Positions 8,557-17,171 are shown, counted from the stretch's first letter. The stretch is DNA of 64,000 bases from Pseudomonas fluorescens (GCF_001307155.1 NZ_CP012830.1:3470501-3534500), one strand, 5' to 3'. A program made the numbers and translations. Notes: a model not told the origin generated them from the sequence alone.

Positions 8557-8790
8557 TCATTCCACATACCGGGCCCGACTAAAAAACAGCCCCGTCCCGC
8601 TACCGATGGCATAGGTCGAAGCGATGCCCAGATCGAAGCCGGCAATGAAAGGCGGCAGCATGAAAATACTCATAAACCCCAGAACGAACAGGGTGATGCC
8701 CAGCCATTTTCTGAGGCGGTAGGATTTCAGATAGAAGAAGAACAGCAGGAACACCGCGTAAGCACCGGCATACAAGCCATATTCGCTCAT
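8557..8790 (-). CDS. Small membrane protein
   Basis: 77 aa with three hydrophobic stretches (LYAGAYAVFLLFFFYLKSY, LGITLFVLGFMSIFML, LGIASTYAIGSGTGLFF), separated by a basic loop (RLRK). It begins 3 bases after the stop of the 107-aa gene and is presumably co-translated with it. Family not recognised; small helical membrane proteins next to a soluble partner can be immunity or stress proteins, but no evidence favours a role. Confidence 0.5.
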   Translation of the reverse strand: MSEYGLYAGAYAVFLLFFFYLKSYRLRKWLGITLFVLGFMSIFMLPPFIAGFDLGIASTYAIGSGTGLFFSRARYVE

Positions 8791-8793
8791 GGT

Positions 8794-9117
8794 CTATCCG
8801 CCTTGATTCGCTGCGGCGAAAACACCACTGGTGAGGATGGCGATACTCGTTCGTTGGGCATTGAGTAAATCCCCCTGTGGCCGGGTCAGGGGTTTGGAGA
8901 TCCCGACCATCATTTGGCAGGGCAAATCCTTGGCGAGCATTTTGTCGTACAGCTCCACCACAAGATTGCTCACTTCATAGTGGGCGGCTTTCGTTTCACC
9001 AAAATGCAGCGTTCTGAGGCTACCCCGTTCGCTGGCTGACAGGGTGAAGCGCGATACGTTGAAGACAATTCCATGGTTGCCGGAAAACTGGTCATTCTCA
9101 AACTTCAATGCTCGCAT
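8794..9117 (-). CDS. Hypothetical protein
   Basis: 107 aa, soluble, not recognised (MRALKFENDQFSGNHGIVF ... SKPLTRPQGDLLNAQRTSIAILTSG). Upstream gene of a two-gene minus-strand unit with the 77-aa membrane protein. An AGG directly abuts the ATG, so the ribosome site is poorly placed and the start is uncertain. Confidence 0.45.
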   Translation of the reverse strand: MRALKFENDQFSGNHGIVFNVSRFTLSASERGSLRTLHFGETKAAHYEVSNLVVELYDKMLAKDLPCQMMVGISKPLTRPQGDLLNAQRTSIAILTSGVFAAANQGG

Positions 9118-9256
9118 CCTTGTCGAGTCTGGAAAGGCGAGGAGTCTGTCTTAGCCCATGGGCGTTCGCAAGCGCTTGGTAATACGCTGAAAAAGACTTT
9201 CATCTCGGGTGAAAGTGGGGCGCTTTGACCTGCCCCTGTACTTCCCAACAACTTCT

Positions 9257-10030
9257 CTATCGAACGCTAGCGATGAAACGCAGGATTTCCCGCTCGACCT
9301 TTTCGGGCTGGTCGAGCTGTATCCAGTGTCCCGTATCCGCCACCACGGCGTGGGGTAACTCCGGTCGTAACGCGTAGAGCGCATTGGGATTGTCGTTCGC
9401 GCTACTGACCAGCAGAAAAACAGGACCTTTCCATGCATCCAGTGCGGGTTCCGGGTTCCAATTGGCGAACGCCACCGCAAACCCCAACCGTGCCGCTGCA
9501 TCGACCGCAGCACAATCTTCCAGAACTCTGGACGTTACCTTTACGTTATTGCCCGCGATCGTGGCGTAGAACCCCTGTTGCACATCAAGGCTCGCAGGCC
9601 CTGCAAGCGCCTCCAGCATTCCGGCGCGAACCTCATAGGGAAGTGCCCTTGGATCGGTCGCGGGATCAAGCAGGAACACGCCAGCCACGCGGTCGGCGTA
9701 TCTGGCGGCATAGTCCAGTGCTGCGGCGCCACTTCCGCTGTGGGCCACGATGATGAAACGCTCAAGCTTGAAGGCGGCGGCTGTATCGATGATGTCCTGC
9801 GCACGCCCTGCATATGAATAGTCACCATCTGCAGCCGGGGAGCTGTCTCCGCTGCCCCGTGAATCAAGGGCATAGACTTTCCTGTCGCGTCCGATAGGTT
9901 CGAGCATTTCCGCCCACTGGCTTGCTCGACCGGAGTCCGCATGGAGGAAGAGCACCGGCAAACCTTCGCCGTGCCCTGCTTCAATCACAGCAAGATTGCC
10001 CTGCGTTCCAGCGAATAGCGTCTGCTTCAT
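9257..10030 (-). CDS. Alpha/beta-fold hydrolase
   Basis: 257 aa, single alpha/beta hydrolase domain. Visible: oxyanion-hole strand VLFLHADSGRASQW, a DSRGSGDS turn, a nucleophile elbow IVAHSGSGAAAL (AHSGS in place of the usual GxSxG, with the serine in the expected position), a candidate acid in DNPNAL and the catalytic His in DTGHWIQLDQPE. Substrate unknown. Monocistronic by spacing; the ATG is preceded by GGAGAACACT, a good ribosome site. Confidence 0.85.
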   Translation of the reverse strand: MKQTLFAGTQGNLAVIEAGHGEGLPVLFLHADSGRASQWAEMLEPIGRDRKVYALDSRGSGDSSPAADGDYSYAGRAQDIIDTAAAFKLERFIIVAHSGSGAAALDYAARYADRVAGVFLLDPATDPRALPYEVRAGMLEALAGPASLDVQQGFYATIAGNNVKVTSRVLEDCAAVDAAARLGFAVAFANWNPEPALDAWKGPVFLLVSSANDNPNALYALRPELPHAVVADTGHWIQLDQPEKVEREILRFIASVR

Positions 10031-10140
10031 AGTGTTCTCCTTTGTGTGTTCCGTACCGTCCGTGGAAAAAGATAAGCCGACGACAACGCCGATCAGCAGC
10101 GTAGGGCAAAGAAGGGGGGCAGGCTACGTTTTCTCATACC

Positions 10141-10340
10141 CATGATCGTGGTCTGTCCCGTGTTCCCCAAATCCCAGTCAGCACGCACAACCCCTGTGGG
10201 AGCGAGCTTGCTCGCGATAGCGCCAGATCAGCCAACACCAATGCTGAATACCCAGCCATCATCCCAAACAATCCGCCCCCACAAACATCACACCTCACCA
10301 ACCGGTATCAGGAAAGAAACGGGGACAGACCACGATCATG
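10141..10340. repeat. Short element bounded by 19-bp inverted repeats
   Basis: CATGATCGTGGTCTGTCCC at 10141-10159 is exactly complementary to 10322-10340. The roughly 200-bp interior has no gene but contains a REP palindrome at 10192-10222. The arms contain the GGGACAGACCACG motif often seen around REP-associated (Y1) transposase genes in pseudomonads. Looks like a nonautonomous, MITE-like unit; mobility is inferred. Confidence 0.55.
10192..10222. repeat. REP palindrome (single)
   Basis: GGAGCGAGCTTGCTCGCGATAGC-type sequence, imperfect palindrome around GCGAGCTTGCTCGC. Same family as the other Pseudomonas REPs in this window. Confidence 0.7.
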
Positions 10341-10687
10341 AATGTGATGAAACCTTATCTGTCCCGCGTTTCCCCTCGTCCTAGGACATTTCCCGCAAAC
10401 CGTAGTGCCTTCCATGAACTGGCGGCAGCTCTTCTTCAGGGATAGCCTTCAGGTGTCGCTGCGCATCAGCGATCGGCTTTGACAGGCTGAGAAACGTAGC
10501 TTTCACTCCTCTTGATAAAACGGCATGCTTTCCCGCGTGCAGTTTCGTTCTGGCGGCTGTGCGTGGGGCATCTTCGGGTGCACCAGGTGCTTACGTTCCT
10601 GGTCTGTCAACCCGCGTACAGTTGCCACCCAATCCTGTTTGACAGCAGGGGCTGGCAGCTTCGTTAACCAACGTAAGGAGTTCTGCC

Positions 10688-11071
10688 ATGAAAAAGGTCA
10701 CCCCCAATCCGCCCGAAGTCCCGACCTCGTCTACCTCTGATCCCGTAGATCCCATCCCGCTCAGCGAAACCGCCCAACGCGCCGTCAGTGCCCGTTTGCG
10801 TAACCCCAGTCACCCTGATCCCGTCAGCCATGTATTCACCATTGTCCCCGATGTAGACACGCCAACCTTGCTGGTCCACGCCAGCGAAACCCTCGCCTCT
10901 ATTAACGCCATGACCACCGACCTAGCGTTCGAACTCGAAGGCTCGCGGCGTAATATGGCACTGGCGATTCAGCAGTTGGCCGTGCTGGCCGAGTTGCTGG
11001 TAAACCGAGCGCTGGACCACCTTGACCAGCCCGATGAAGCGGTTGAGAGTCAGTCCGCTGTCCACCACTGA
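10688..11071 (+). CDS. DUF6124 family protein
   Basis: 127 aa. Pattern of the Pseudomonas-specific DUF6124 family: proline-rich start (KVTPNPPEVPTSST), a core FTIVPDVDTPTLLVHASETLASINAMTTDLAFELEG and a C-terminal helix (LAIQQLAVLAELLVNRALDHL). Function unknown; these small helical proteins are abundant and often paralogous in the genus. Start has GTAAGGAG upstream. Followed after 34 bases by a related small gene, probably in one transcript ending at the hairpin at 11366. Confidence 0.75.
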   Translation: MKKVTPNPPEVPTSSTSDPVDPIPLSETAQRAVSARLRNPSHPDPVSHVFTIVPDVDTPTLLVHASETLASINAMTTDLAFELEGSRRNMALAIQQLAVLAELLVNRALDHLDQPDEAVESQSAVHH

Positions 11072-11105
11072 ATGACCGCGCTCGTTTACCCAATGGAGGT
11101 TTGTC

Positions 11106-11363
11106 ATGGATCGATACATGCCAGTCACCGGCATTGACTGCACCATCCCGTCACTGCTGATCGATACCCAAGCGCCACTCGATGTGCTGCACGAAACCGC
11201 GGCCTACCGCATCCGTACTGCGACTCAACTGCTGGAGAACATCGCCGTGGGCGAGGGGGTTCACAGTGAGCTGGCGCGGGTGCTGGTGACTTCACTGCGC
11301 GATGGTTGTGATTTGCTGGATGTGGTGGGGCGACGATTGCAGGTGGAGGTGTTGTTGGTATGA
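11106..11363 (+). CDS. Small DUF3077-like protein
   Basis: 85 aa. TIPSLLIDTQAPLDVLHETAAYRIRTATQLLENIAVG resembles the core of the preceding DUF6124-type protein and of DUF3077 proteins of pseudomonads, with a C-terminal helix. Unknown function. GGAGG lies about 7 bases before the ATG. A strong hairpin follows immediately. Confidence 0.6.
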   Translation: MDRYMPVTGIDCTIPSLLIDTQAPLDVLHETAAYRIRTATQLLENIAVGEGVHSELARVLVTSLRDGCDLLDVVGRRLQVEVLLV

Positions 11364-11365
11364 AG

Positions 11366-11394
11366 AATGGGCGACCTTGTTTAGGTCGCCCATT
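11366..11394 (+). terminator. Hairpin terminator after the DUF3077-like gene
   Basis: AATGGGCGACC and GGTCGCCCATT pair perfectly (11 bp) around a 7-base loop, followed by a short T-rich stretch. Starts 2 bases after the stop codon. Confidence 0.75.
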
Positions 11395-11447
11395 TTAGTT
11401 GGTGGAAAAACTGGTATGAAAATAAAGCTGTCCCGTTTTTTCACACA

Positions 11448-11478
11448 AAAAAAGACCTTGAATTTCAAGGTCTTTTTT
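11448..11478. terminator. Perfect hairpin with A/T tails near the left island end
   Basis: 15-bp arms (AAAAAAGACCTTGAA and its complement) with a 1-base centre; the A and T tracts allow termination in both directions. The hairpin and the sequence after it resemble the terminator plus tRNA-Leu end at 17212-17266, so it is probably a displaced copy of the tRNA-Leu terminator. Confidence 0.65.
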
Positions 11479-11487
11479 AATTTAGTG

Positions 11488-11503
11488 CCCGAGGGAGACT
11501 CGA
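11488..11503. repeat. Candidate attachment-site repeat (copy of tRNA-Leu 3' end)
   Basis: CCCGAGGGAGACTCGA here is identical to 17251-17266, inside the T-arm/3' end of tRNA-Leu. The flanks also match loosely (TTAATTT(A/T)GTGCCC). With the tRNA on the minus strand, a duplicated 3' end to its left is what integration of an island at this tRNA would leave. Confidence 0.55.
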
Positions 11504-11610
11504 GAGTTCCATATTTTCCGTGGCTTGCAGACGGATTATAAAACTTGGGATACAAGGAGGGATACACGAAAAGTTTTGCTGAAGCTTGCCGCTATGATCC
11601 CCACCATGCT

Positions 11611-12618
11611 TCAGGTGTCGAGATTATCCCATTCCTCACCGAGAACCCAGCGGAGAGCAGATAGTTTTCCGTTGAGCATTCCCCACTCAAAATCGTCCCA
11701 GGGCCCCAAATCTGGATGTCTGCCCTCGACTTCCTCCGCCGCTTTCAACGCACCTGCCCAGATGTGCTCGTGGATTTCCGATCCGTTGGCTCTCTCTGCA
11801 CCTTCAGGTATGAGTTGTATACGACCGGTCTCAATACCCTCTGCTCTCAGGCAATGTCGGCTGTACCAAATTTTGTCGGTGAGTTCGTCCAGCATTTCGA
11901 GTATTTCGAACAGCCCTCGGGTTTCCTCCTCCCAGCCGTTATCGACTTCAAAATCTAAATCGTCAGGTGTGAGCAGATCGGCTAGTGCGGCATTGGGGGT
12001 GATGAAGAATTGAGACGACGGCTCAGCAAATATCTCGGAGAAGTCCGGGTGGGGCTTGCGATGGTCGCCATCAGAGAAGTCCGTGTAATTGACGGTTATG
12101 AACCGGAAAGACTCAAAGTCGTGAAGGTTTGCGCGTCGGAACTCGTCGAAGACCTCAATGAGGGCCGCATCAGCCATGCTGTTTTTGCTCTTATGGAACG
12201 GAGCTAGTTTGTCAATTGCTCGGTTAGCGGCTTTGAGTTTTGCTGAATCAGAAACGGGAGTGGCGATGGCTTTGGCGAACAGATCTTCTACACGGTGAAT
12301 TGTCATGTAGTTCGCTTCCGAGAGTATCGGCAGCCTGTGTTTCACATCGTCAATCGTATTGATTGCCTGGAGCTTATCCGCACCACCGAAGGCTTCAACG
12401 ATTTCTCTCACCAGTTTGCATTCTTGAGTGAGTCGCTGGCGCGTCTGGTTTGCTACGCGATCTTTGTTTCGTTCGTACTCTTCCTTTACGAGATCTGGAA
12501 CCAGCAGTGTGACGATCTCACGGTCTACCAAATGCTCGATGAGACCCAGGATAGGGATCTCGCTTTTTTTCGAAGACACCTCCAGCCATACGCATGTGTC
12601 GATCATCAAGAGGTGCAT
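11611..12618 (-). CDS. PIN-like domain protein (DUF4935 type)
   Basis: 335 aa. The N-terminus MIDTCVWLEV carries the first PIN acidic residue; LVPDLVKEEYERN gives the conserved Glu region, and NSMADAALIEVF and FITVNYTDFSDGD match the remaining acidic sites of a PIN nuclease fold of the DUF4935 kind. The C-terminal 120 residues are acidic and unassigned. Predicted RNase or nuclease; such genes occur as stand-alone cargo of genomic islands. GGAG lies 7 bases before ATG 12618 (ATG 12606 is the alternative). No small antitoxin gene is adjacent. Function inferred from motifs. Confidence 0.65.
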   Translation of the reverse strand: MHLLMIDTCVWLEVSSKKSEIPILGLIEHLVDREIVTLLVPDLVKEEYERNKDRVANQTRQRLTQECKLVREIVEAFGGADKLQAINTIDDVKHRLPILSEANYMTIHRVEDLFAKAIATPVSDSAKLKAANRAIDKLAPFHKSKNSMADAALIEVFDEFRRANLHDFESFRFITVNYTDFSDGDHRKPHPDFSEIFAEPSSQFFITPNAALADLLTPDDLDFEVDNGWEEETRGLFEILEMLDELTDKIWYSRHCLRAEGIETGRIQLIPEGAERANGSEIHEHIWAGALKAAEEVEGRHPDLGPWDDFEWGMLNGKLSALRWVLGEEWDNLDT

Positions 12619-12839
12619 CCCTGTACTCCATGGCTAGTATCGATGAGTGCTTGATTCTGGTTTCTAGACGGAATCTTAGACCAGAAGAGCGCCCGGGGAC
12701 CTTTAGATTTTCTCCTTCATATGAGGTCGGAATCCCATACGCTTTCACTGGCGGTAGAGCCTCAACCTAACTGATATTTTGAGTATCTATCTGGCATCCC
12801 AGCCAACATCAATGTGTAAGGTTTTTCGTAAAATATCAA

Positions 12840-13766
12840 TTATACGGATGTTTGATCGTATAGCTCACTAAAGTCGATTTCACCTTTCTCAAGTTTTTTT
12901 AAATTTAGTTCGATTTCTCCAGAGGTGGGAATTCCAGAAATTGATAACTGGCAATCAAATTCCAATATCGCAAATAACTTATTTAACTCGTTTGTAATAT
13001 GTTCTCTTAGAAGTGCCTGTGCATGCCGAAACTTCGCTCTCTTGTATGCTGAATGATATTCGGTTTGCTTGTCGCTAGATATGTCTCTTCTATTCCAGCT
13101 CCATGCTTCGGTTGCTTTGTTTATAGCTTTTGTTTGCAGTAGGTCGTACTCTTGCACGCTGAAGCTTGAGTTTTTAATTCCTAAGCTCATGTCTATGCGT
13201 GCAAACTCTGGTAGGGCGCCGGATGTAACCGCGCTCAAGGTTTTTATAGTTTTTTTGTATGCGTGTTTTCCTCCAAGTGAGTCTGGTATTGACAGTCTCC
13301 ATACATTGGAGTTTCTTATTATCGCATACCTAACTTGCCATTCTGCCTGATCTGCTCGCGGCACAAGCTGAACAGTGAACCACGGTAAACAAAATGTTCG
13401 ATCCTCGGAGATGTAGATGATATTTGGTTTCTCTTCTCGCTCGAAAATCTCATATAGTGAGCTTCCGTTCCAAACTAAATCCTTAACTAGCTTGTCAATT
13501 GCTTTGCACACACTTTGATTAATGTTTCGCTCTCTGTCCCCGTTCAGTGACTGCAGAAATTCAGAGGCTCTGGCTGAGTCTGATCCAGTTATCTGCGCTT
13601 TAAAGTTAGGGTGTCTTCTCGACCTTCCACCTATTGGCATTACCGCCAGCGCGATATCTTCTCTGAACATTTGAGCGTATAAATGGAATACATGTTCGTC
13701 AGCTAAGCTCCGAAAAAAAGGAACTAATTTTAGGCCTCGACTAGGCTTTCCGTTTAAGTGGCTCAA
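12840..13766 (-). CDS. Hypothetical protein, partner of the 836-aa membrane protein
   Basis: 308 aa, no recognised family. Soluble, mixed alpha/beta; a basic patch (GGRSRRHPNFKA), a helical LVKDLVWNGSSLYEIFE segment and an acidic C-terminus (KKLEKGEIDFSELYDQ). Its ATG overlaps the stop of the upstream 836-aa gene by 4 bases (ATGA), so the two are an obligate operon. AT-rich with codon use unlike the core genes, as expected of transferred DNA. Resemblance to a phage-portal-like segment was considered but is too weak to use. Confidence 0.6.
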   Translation of the reverse strand: MSHLNGKPSRGLKLVPFFRSLADEHVFHLYAQMFREDIALAVMPIGGRSRRHPNFKAQITGSDSARASEFLQSLNGDRERNINQSVCKAIDKLVKDLVWNGSSLYEIFEREEKPNIIYISEDRTFCLPWFTVQLVPRADQAEWQVRYAIIRNSNVWRLSIPDSLGGKHAYKKTIKTLSAVTSGALPEFARIDMSLGIKNSSFSVQEYDLLQTKAINKATEAWSWNRRDISSDKQTEYHSAYKRAKFRHAQALLREHITNELNKLFAILEFDCQLSISGIPTSGEIELNLKKLEKGEIDFSELYDQTSV

Positions 13767-16273
13767 AGATTTTCTCCTCCCTGTACCTTGCGATCTTTTT
13801 CTACCAGTTTTAGTAAGTCACGCTGCTCCCAATCTAACTCAAAATTCTCCTGGCCTTCCAGTTCAATAAAAAAGAAGACAATGAAGATATTTAAGCCACT
13901 AGGCAGATGTTGATAACGATCTTTTGCTGAGAACTGCACTAGCTTGCTTGGGTGTACTGCGACTCTTTCTAGGAAAAAGTCGTGGTTTGCCTGTACTTCT
14001 TCTCTTGGTATCTTTTCTAGTAATGAATTAATTTCCCTTTCCCACTCAAACCTAAGCTCGCTTCGATGAGGGATTGCATATGCGGCTCTTGAGAACTTGA
14101 TTATTAAATTCAGATATGCAGTTATTGTTTTCCCCTGTTCGTCTTTAATCAAATGGTTCCAAGTGTCTTTTACGTTCTCCCAAATTTTGATGTTTTGATG
14201 AAGTTCTGAAAGCAGCTTTGCATAACCACTTAACTCCATCAGGTCCATAATTGCTGCAGATGCTATATGTAATTTATGTTCGGCATTTTCGGTCTCTCCA
14301 TTTTTGGGCTTCAGCCTTTCGAAACGAGAAAAGCATCCCAGTATGTAGATTCCAAAAAGATTCTTTATTAGGCTTGCATCGTTGCTGCATAAAGCTGAAA
14401 AAAGTGCTTCACCGGTAATGTGCAGAAATTGCCCCGCATAATCTGGATACTCAGGCGGTACCTCCGCGTCTGCGAGTATTATTCCTTGGGCAGCCATGGC
14501 TTTTATTAACGCTTTTTGATTGGAATGCAGGGATTGTTCTGTGATTGAGATGTCTACTATTGGCCACGGCAGCCCTTGAATCAGACGTTTATTCTCTATT
14601 TCCAACCAGTTGTTACTAAGAAGTTCAACAGTTCTCTCAGCTTTATGCCAGAACTCATGCTCACGACTTTGCGCAGCTGCATATAACCAAGGATTCGGTA
14701 ATTTTTGCAATTCTTCAGCGAGATTGTTGTAGTATTTCTTTGATCTCTTTGGGAACTCTTCAATATATTTTGCTAATGTTTTGGCCTCTGCTAACAGTAT
14801 GATTTCTAATTGGTACCAAGATGGACTAATAATCCTTCTCTCAGTTGTTTTTTCGAAATCTATTCGCGTCTGGAGCCATTCGGTTTGCGGGATAAGGTGA
14901 GTTGGAATATTTTGAGCGTAAATTGAACTCTTTGTGTGCCAGTTGATTTTAGATGTTTTCTCAGAAAGTATTGCTCTAGAGTTGTTGCTAACATGCTGTG
15001 CCATGTTTAATGCTATTGAAATTGGCAGTGTTGCGATTGCTTCAATTATTGATAGGGTTTCTATCTTGGCAAGTTTGGGTTTTTCTGGTTCTAAAGCGAA
15101 TGCTTCAATTGCAGTTTTGGATATTTGATCTATTAAATCAAAAGCTTTTGTAATGTCACCCGTATAAGCAAGTACTGAAACGTAGCTTTCTATTTTACTT
15201 AAGACTTGCATCGCTTCTAGGTGTCTCCCCTCCGCCAGATTTACAGAAAGGGAGCGTAGAATATATGGGTGCAGTTGTTCTTCAATCCAGTGATGGCGTC
15301 TGACCATATCCGGCTGTAATGATGTGCCTGTTATATGGGCTATTTTTACGTTATAGCCAGGCGTAGCATACCAGTCTTTGTGTTTAAATTGTTCAGGATA
15401 CCAATAGCTGTTGGAGGGGATGTTTTTTTTCATTAGTTCGTAGTTTGACAAAAAGTCCAGCGTATAACATATGAGTTTAACTAGCGAGCGACCGTTCTGA
15501 TGAGTCTCCTTGACCGCGATTTCTATTAGGAGTCTTAGCGTTTCTATGCTTCTGCTCGCCTTCTTATAAGCGTGATTTTGAAAGGCTGGGTCGCTCCATC
15601 TGTAGCCATTAACTTGTACTAGAGACAAGCTTTTTTGAATGTCTTCAAATACATGATGAGAAAGCGCTGTAGGATCAAACAAATTAAAGGCGTTTTTTCC
15701 CAGCTTTACAAATGCTACGACGCCCGCGCCTGCGAGCAATCCCACAATCGGAACTGCGGCTATGATTCTTGGAAGTCCACACACTCGAAAAGTAATTAGC
15801 GTTATGCACAGAAGCGTTAAGGTTGATAGGAAACGCATATATACTGTGCCGGATCGCTCCTGTGTTAGTAAGTCTCGGATATTGTTTGGTACCTTCGCGT
15901 ATATAGCACTTCCGACCGAGCTCAATGCTGCGTAGTACAAACCAATAAAGACGCCTCCTATTCCTCCTACAGCGGAAAGGAAAGTTACGTAATCTCCATC
16001 GTTGGGCACGGAGAGCCCAATATGTTCAAAATAAGGTGTGGTATATGCATTCGTTTTTTGAAGAACGACAGCGAAAACGATGGCCGCTATAACTAACCAA
16101 AGTGTTTCGCTTAAAGTGCTTCTTAGAATTCTAAAATTTTGTGCTTCGGAATTAAAGTAATTCGTGGTGTTGTATTTTTTGCTCCGGGCCTTCAGTAAGT
16201 AAGAGTTTAATCGTTTCTTTATAGCCCAATAAATCCTATGATCAATGAGGCGCTGGGTAATTAGTTTTTTCAT
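13763..16273 (-). CDS. Large membrane-anchored protein of unknown function
   Basis: 836 aa. Four likely membrane helices near the N-terminus: about residues 57-72, 98-120 (FLSAVGGIGGVFIGLYY), 147-163 and 170-189. The order of helices with VPNNIRDLLTQERSGT between them recalls DUF2254-type membrane proteins, but weakly. Residues about 210-836 are a long, mostly helical soluble part without motifs I know. Overlaps the 308-aa gene by 4 bases. Markedly AT-rich for this chromosome. Unrecognised; a phage-defence or stress role is only a guess from island context. Confidence 0.65.
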   Translation of the reverse strand: MKKLITQRLIDHRIYWAIKKRLNSYLLKARSKKYNTTNYFNSEAQNFRILRSTLSETLWLVIAAIVFAVVLQKTNAYTTPYFEHIGLSVPNDGDYVTFLSAVGGIGGVFIGLYYAALSSVGSAIYAKVPNNIRDLLTQERSGTVYMRFLSTLTLLCITLITFRVCGLPRIIAAVPIVGLLAGAGVVAFVKLGKNAFNLFDPTALSHHVFEDIQKSLSLVQVNGYRWSDPAFQNHAYKKASRSIETLRLLIEIAVKETHQNGRSLVKLICYTLDFLSNYELMKKNIPSNSYWYPEQFKHKDWYATPGYNVKIAHITGTSLQPDMVRRHHWIEEQLHPYILRSLSVNLAEGRHLEAMQVLSKIESYVSVLAYTGDITKAFDLIDQISKTAIEAFALEPEKPKLAKIETLSIIEAIATLPISIALNMAQHVSNNSRAILSEKTSKINWHTKSSIYAQNIPTHLIPQTEWLQTRIDFEKTTERRIISPSWYQLEIILLAEAKTLAKYIEEFPKRSKKYYNNLAEELQKLPNPWLYAAAQSREHEFWHKAERTVELLSNNWLEIENKRLIQGLPWPIVDISITEQSLHSNQKALIKAMAAQGIILADAEVPPEYPDYAGQFLHITGEALFSALCSNDASLIKNLFGIYILGCFSRFERLKPKNGETENAEHKLHIASAAIMDLMELSGYAKLLSELHQNIKIWENVKDTWNHLIKDEQGKTITAYLNLIIKFSRAAYAIPHRSELRFEWEREINSLLEKIPREEVQANHDFFLERVAVHPSKLVQFSAKDRYQHLPSGLNIFIVFFFIELEGQENFELDWEQRDLLKLVEKDRKVQGGENL

Positions 16274-16754
16274 ATTTCGCCCGTGTTGCGAAGATCGTCC
16301 ATTAGCCTACCCTAGCGTTAGCTGAGCCTGCCTGCAATTGAGTGTCCGTCTAAATATGATTACTCACCTGGTGCGATCTGATGTGGAGAACGCGAGTCGG
16401 GCGCATATCGGCGGTTACGTCGTCAGATTTCTTGCACCTATCGCATTGCTTCCGCCTCAACAGCGGCAGCCTGTATATGGCTTGCAGGCTGATCATAGGT
16501 TGCCCGTAACCTAGTTGAGCGTAAAGGGGACGGATTTATTTACCTTTCAACTGATCAAGGCAGTGCGGGATGGGGCTGTAATTTTTGAGAGTAGAGGTGT
16601 TGCCGCTAATTGTGACGCGGAGCGTCACGGGATGCGTTACCACGCGGAGCGCGGGAACGATCAGTGGGGGACAGGTCCATTTTCATTTCAACTAAACCAC
16701 TGTCCAGTATCAGTCGGTGTAAAGAGGCATCAAACTTGCCCTCAACCCAATCAC
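16274..16754. other. Intergenic region with repeat remnants
   Basis: A 481-bp stretch upstream of the AT-rich operon. It must hold that operon's promoter. It also contains AAGGGGACGGATTTATTT at 16527-16544, a GGGGGACAGGTCC motif at 16666-16678, and a Pseudomonas dispersed repeat at 16613-16663. No gene seen. Confidence 0.5.
16613..16663. repeat. Dispersed Pseudomonas repeat (GACGCGGAGCGTC type)
   Basis: TGACGCGGAGCGTCACGGG followed by a second ACGCGGAGCGCGGGAACGATC half. The first half is an imperfect palindrome (GACGCGGAGCGTC). This repeat family is widespread between genes of fluorescens-group pseudomonads. Confidence 0.6.
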
Positions 16755-17084
16755 TCACTGAATATCTTTCAAATAATCCTTAAGCGCAGTCAGCGGACTA
16801 TCAAGCTGCTCCAGCGTCTGCGCAGCGCTGAAATCTCCCGACAATCTATTCAGCTCTCGCCCCAGCGGCGTACCCGTCCCACCGATCGCCTCAAGCGCCA
16901 GCCCCACGCATTCAGCCACTTTTACCTTAATGGTCTCGACATCACCTCTGCGTACCAGCAAGCCGAATACGTCCCGCTGGTAGTCACCCATCATCAGGTC
17001 GTCGCGCAGGATCGGGCTTTGATCTTCCGTTTCGTAAGCGAGTTTGAGGGAGAAGAGGGCGACGGTTTCCAGTGGCAATTCCAT
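16755..17084 (-). CDS. Conserved small hypothetical protein
   Basis: 109 aa, soluble and helical (MELPLETVALFSLKLAYETEDQ, again split: ... PILRDDLMMGDYQRDVFGLLVRRGDVETIKVKVAECVGLALEAIGG). Not assigned to a family. ATG 17084 is chosen because AAGGA sits about 8 bases upstream; an upstream ATG at 17144 would add 20 unlike residues. GC content and codon use match the core genome, unlike the AT-rich operon to its left, so it may be chromosomal rather than island DNA. Confidence 0.6.
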   Translation of the reverse strand: MELPLETVALFSLKLAYETEDQSPILRDDLMMGDYQRDVFGLLVRRGDVETIKVKVAECVGLALEAIGGTGTPLGRELNRLSGDFSAAQTLEQLDSPLTALKDYLKDIQ

Positions 17085-17146
17085 GGGGGGAATCCTTGTG
17101 AAATTTCCTGCCGGTGCATGAGGGCGGAATAGAAGCAGGATCAAAA

Positions 17147-17171
17147 GATCGCAGCCTTCGGCAGCTCCTAC
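17147..17171. repeat. REP-like palindrome
   Basis: GATCGCAGCCTTCGGCAGCT followed by CCTAC; a common single REP form in Pseudomonas, usually flanking genes. Imperfect stem GCAGCC/GGCAGC. Confidence 0.5.

Larger units (their letters stand above)
10031..10687. other. Intergenic region with inverted-repeat element and REP
   Basis: A 657-bp stretch between the hydrolase and the DUF6124-type gene. It holds the 200-bp inverted-repeat element at 10141-10340, which encloses a REP palindrome, and another related CTGTCCCGCGTTTCCCC motif at 10357-10373. On the minus strand about 10685-10508 is open for roughly 60 codons without a start codon; I do not recognise it. No credible gene otherwise. Confidence 0.5.

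Noticed and set aside
9151..9513. Minus-strand open frame overlapping the hydrolase end
   Set aside because: Arg/Ser-rich alternate-frame translation of the hydrolase region.
12840..13766. Phage portal protein reading for the 308-aa gene
   Set aside because: Resemblance limited to one short helical segment, and no other phage structural gene is nearby.
16515..17132. 205-codon plus-strand open frame
   Set aside because: Runs through a dispersed repeat and antisense to a small gene with a proper ribosome site.
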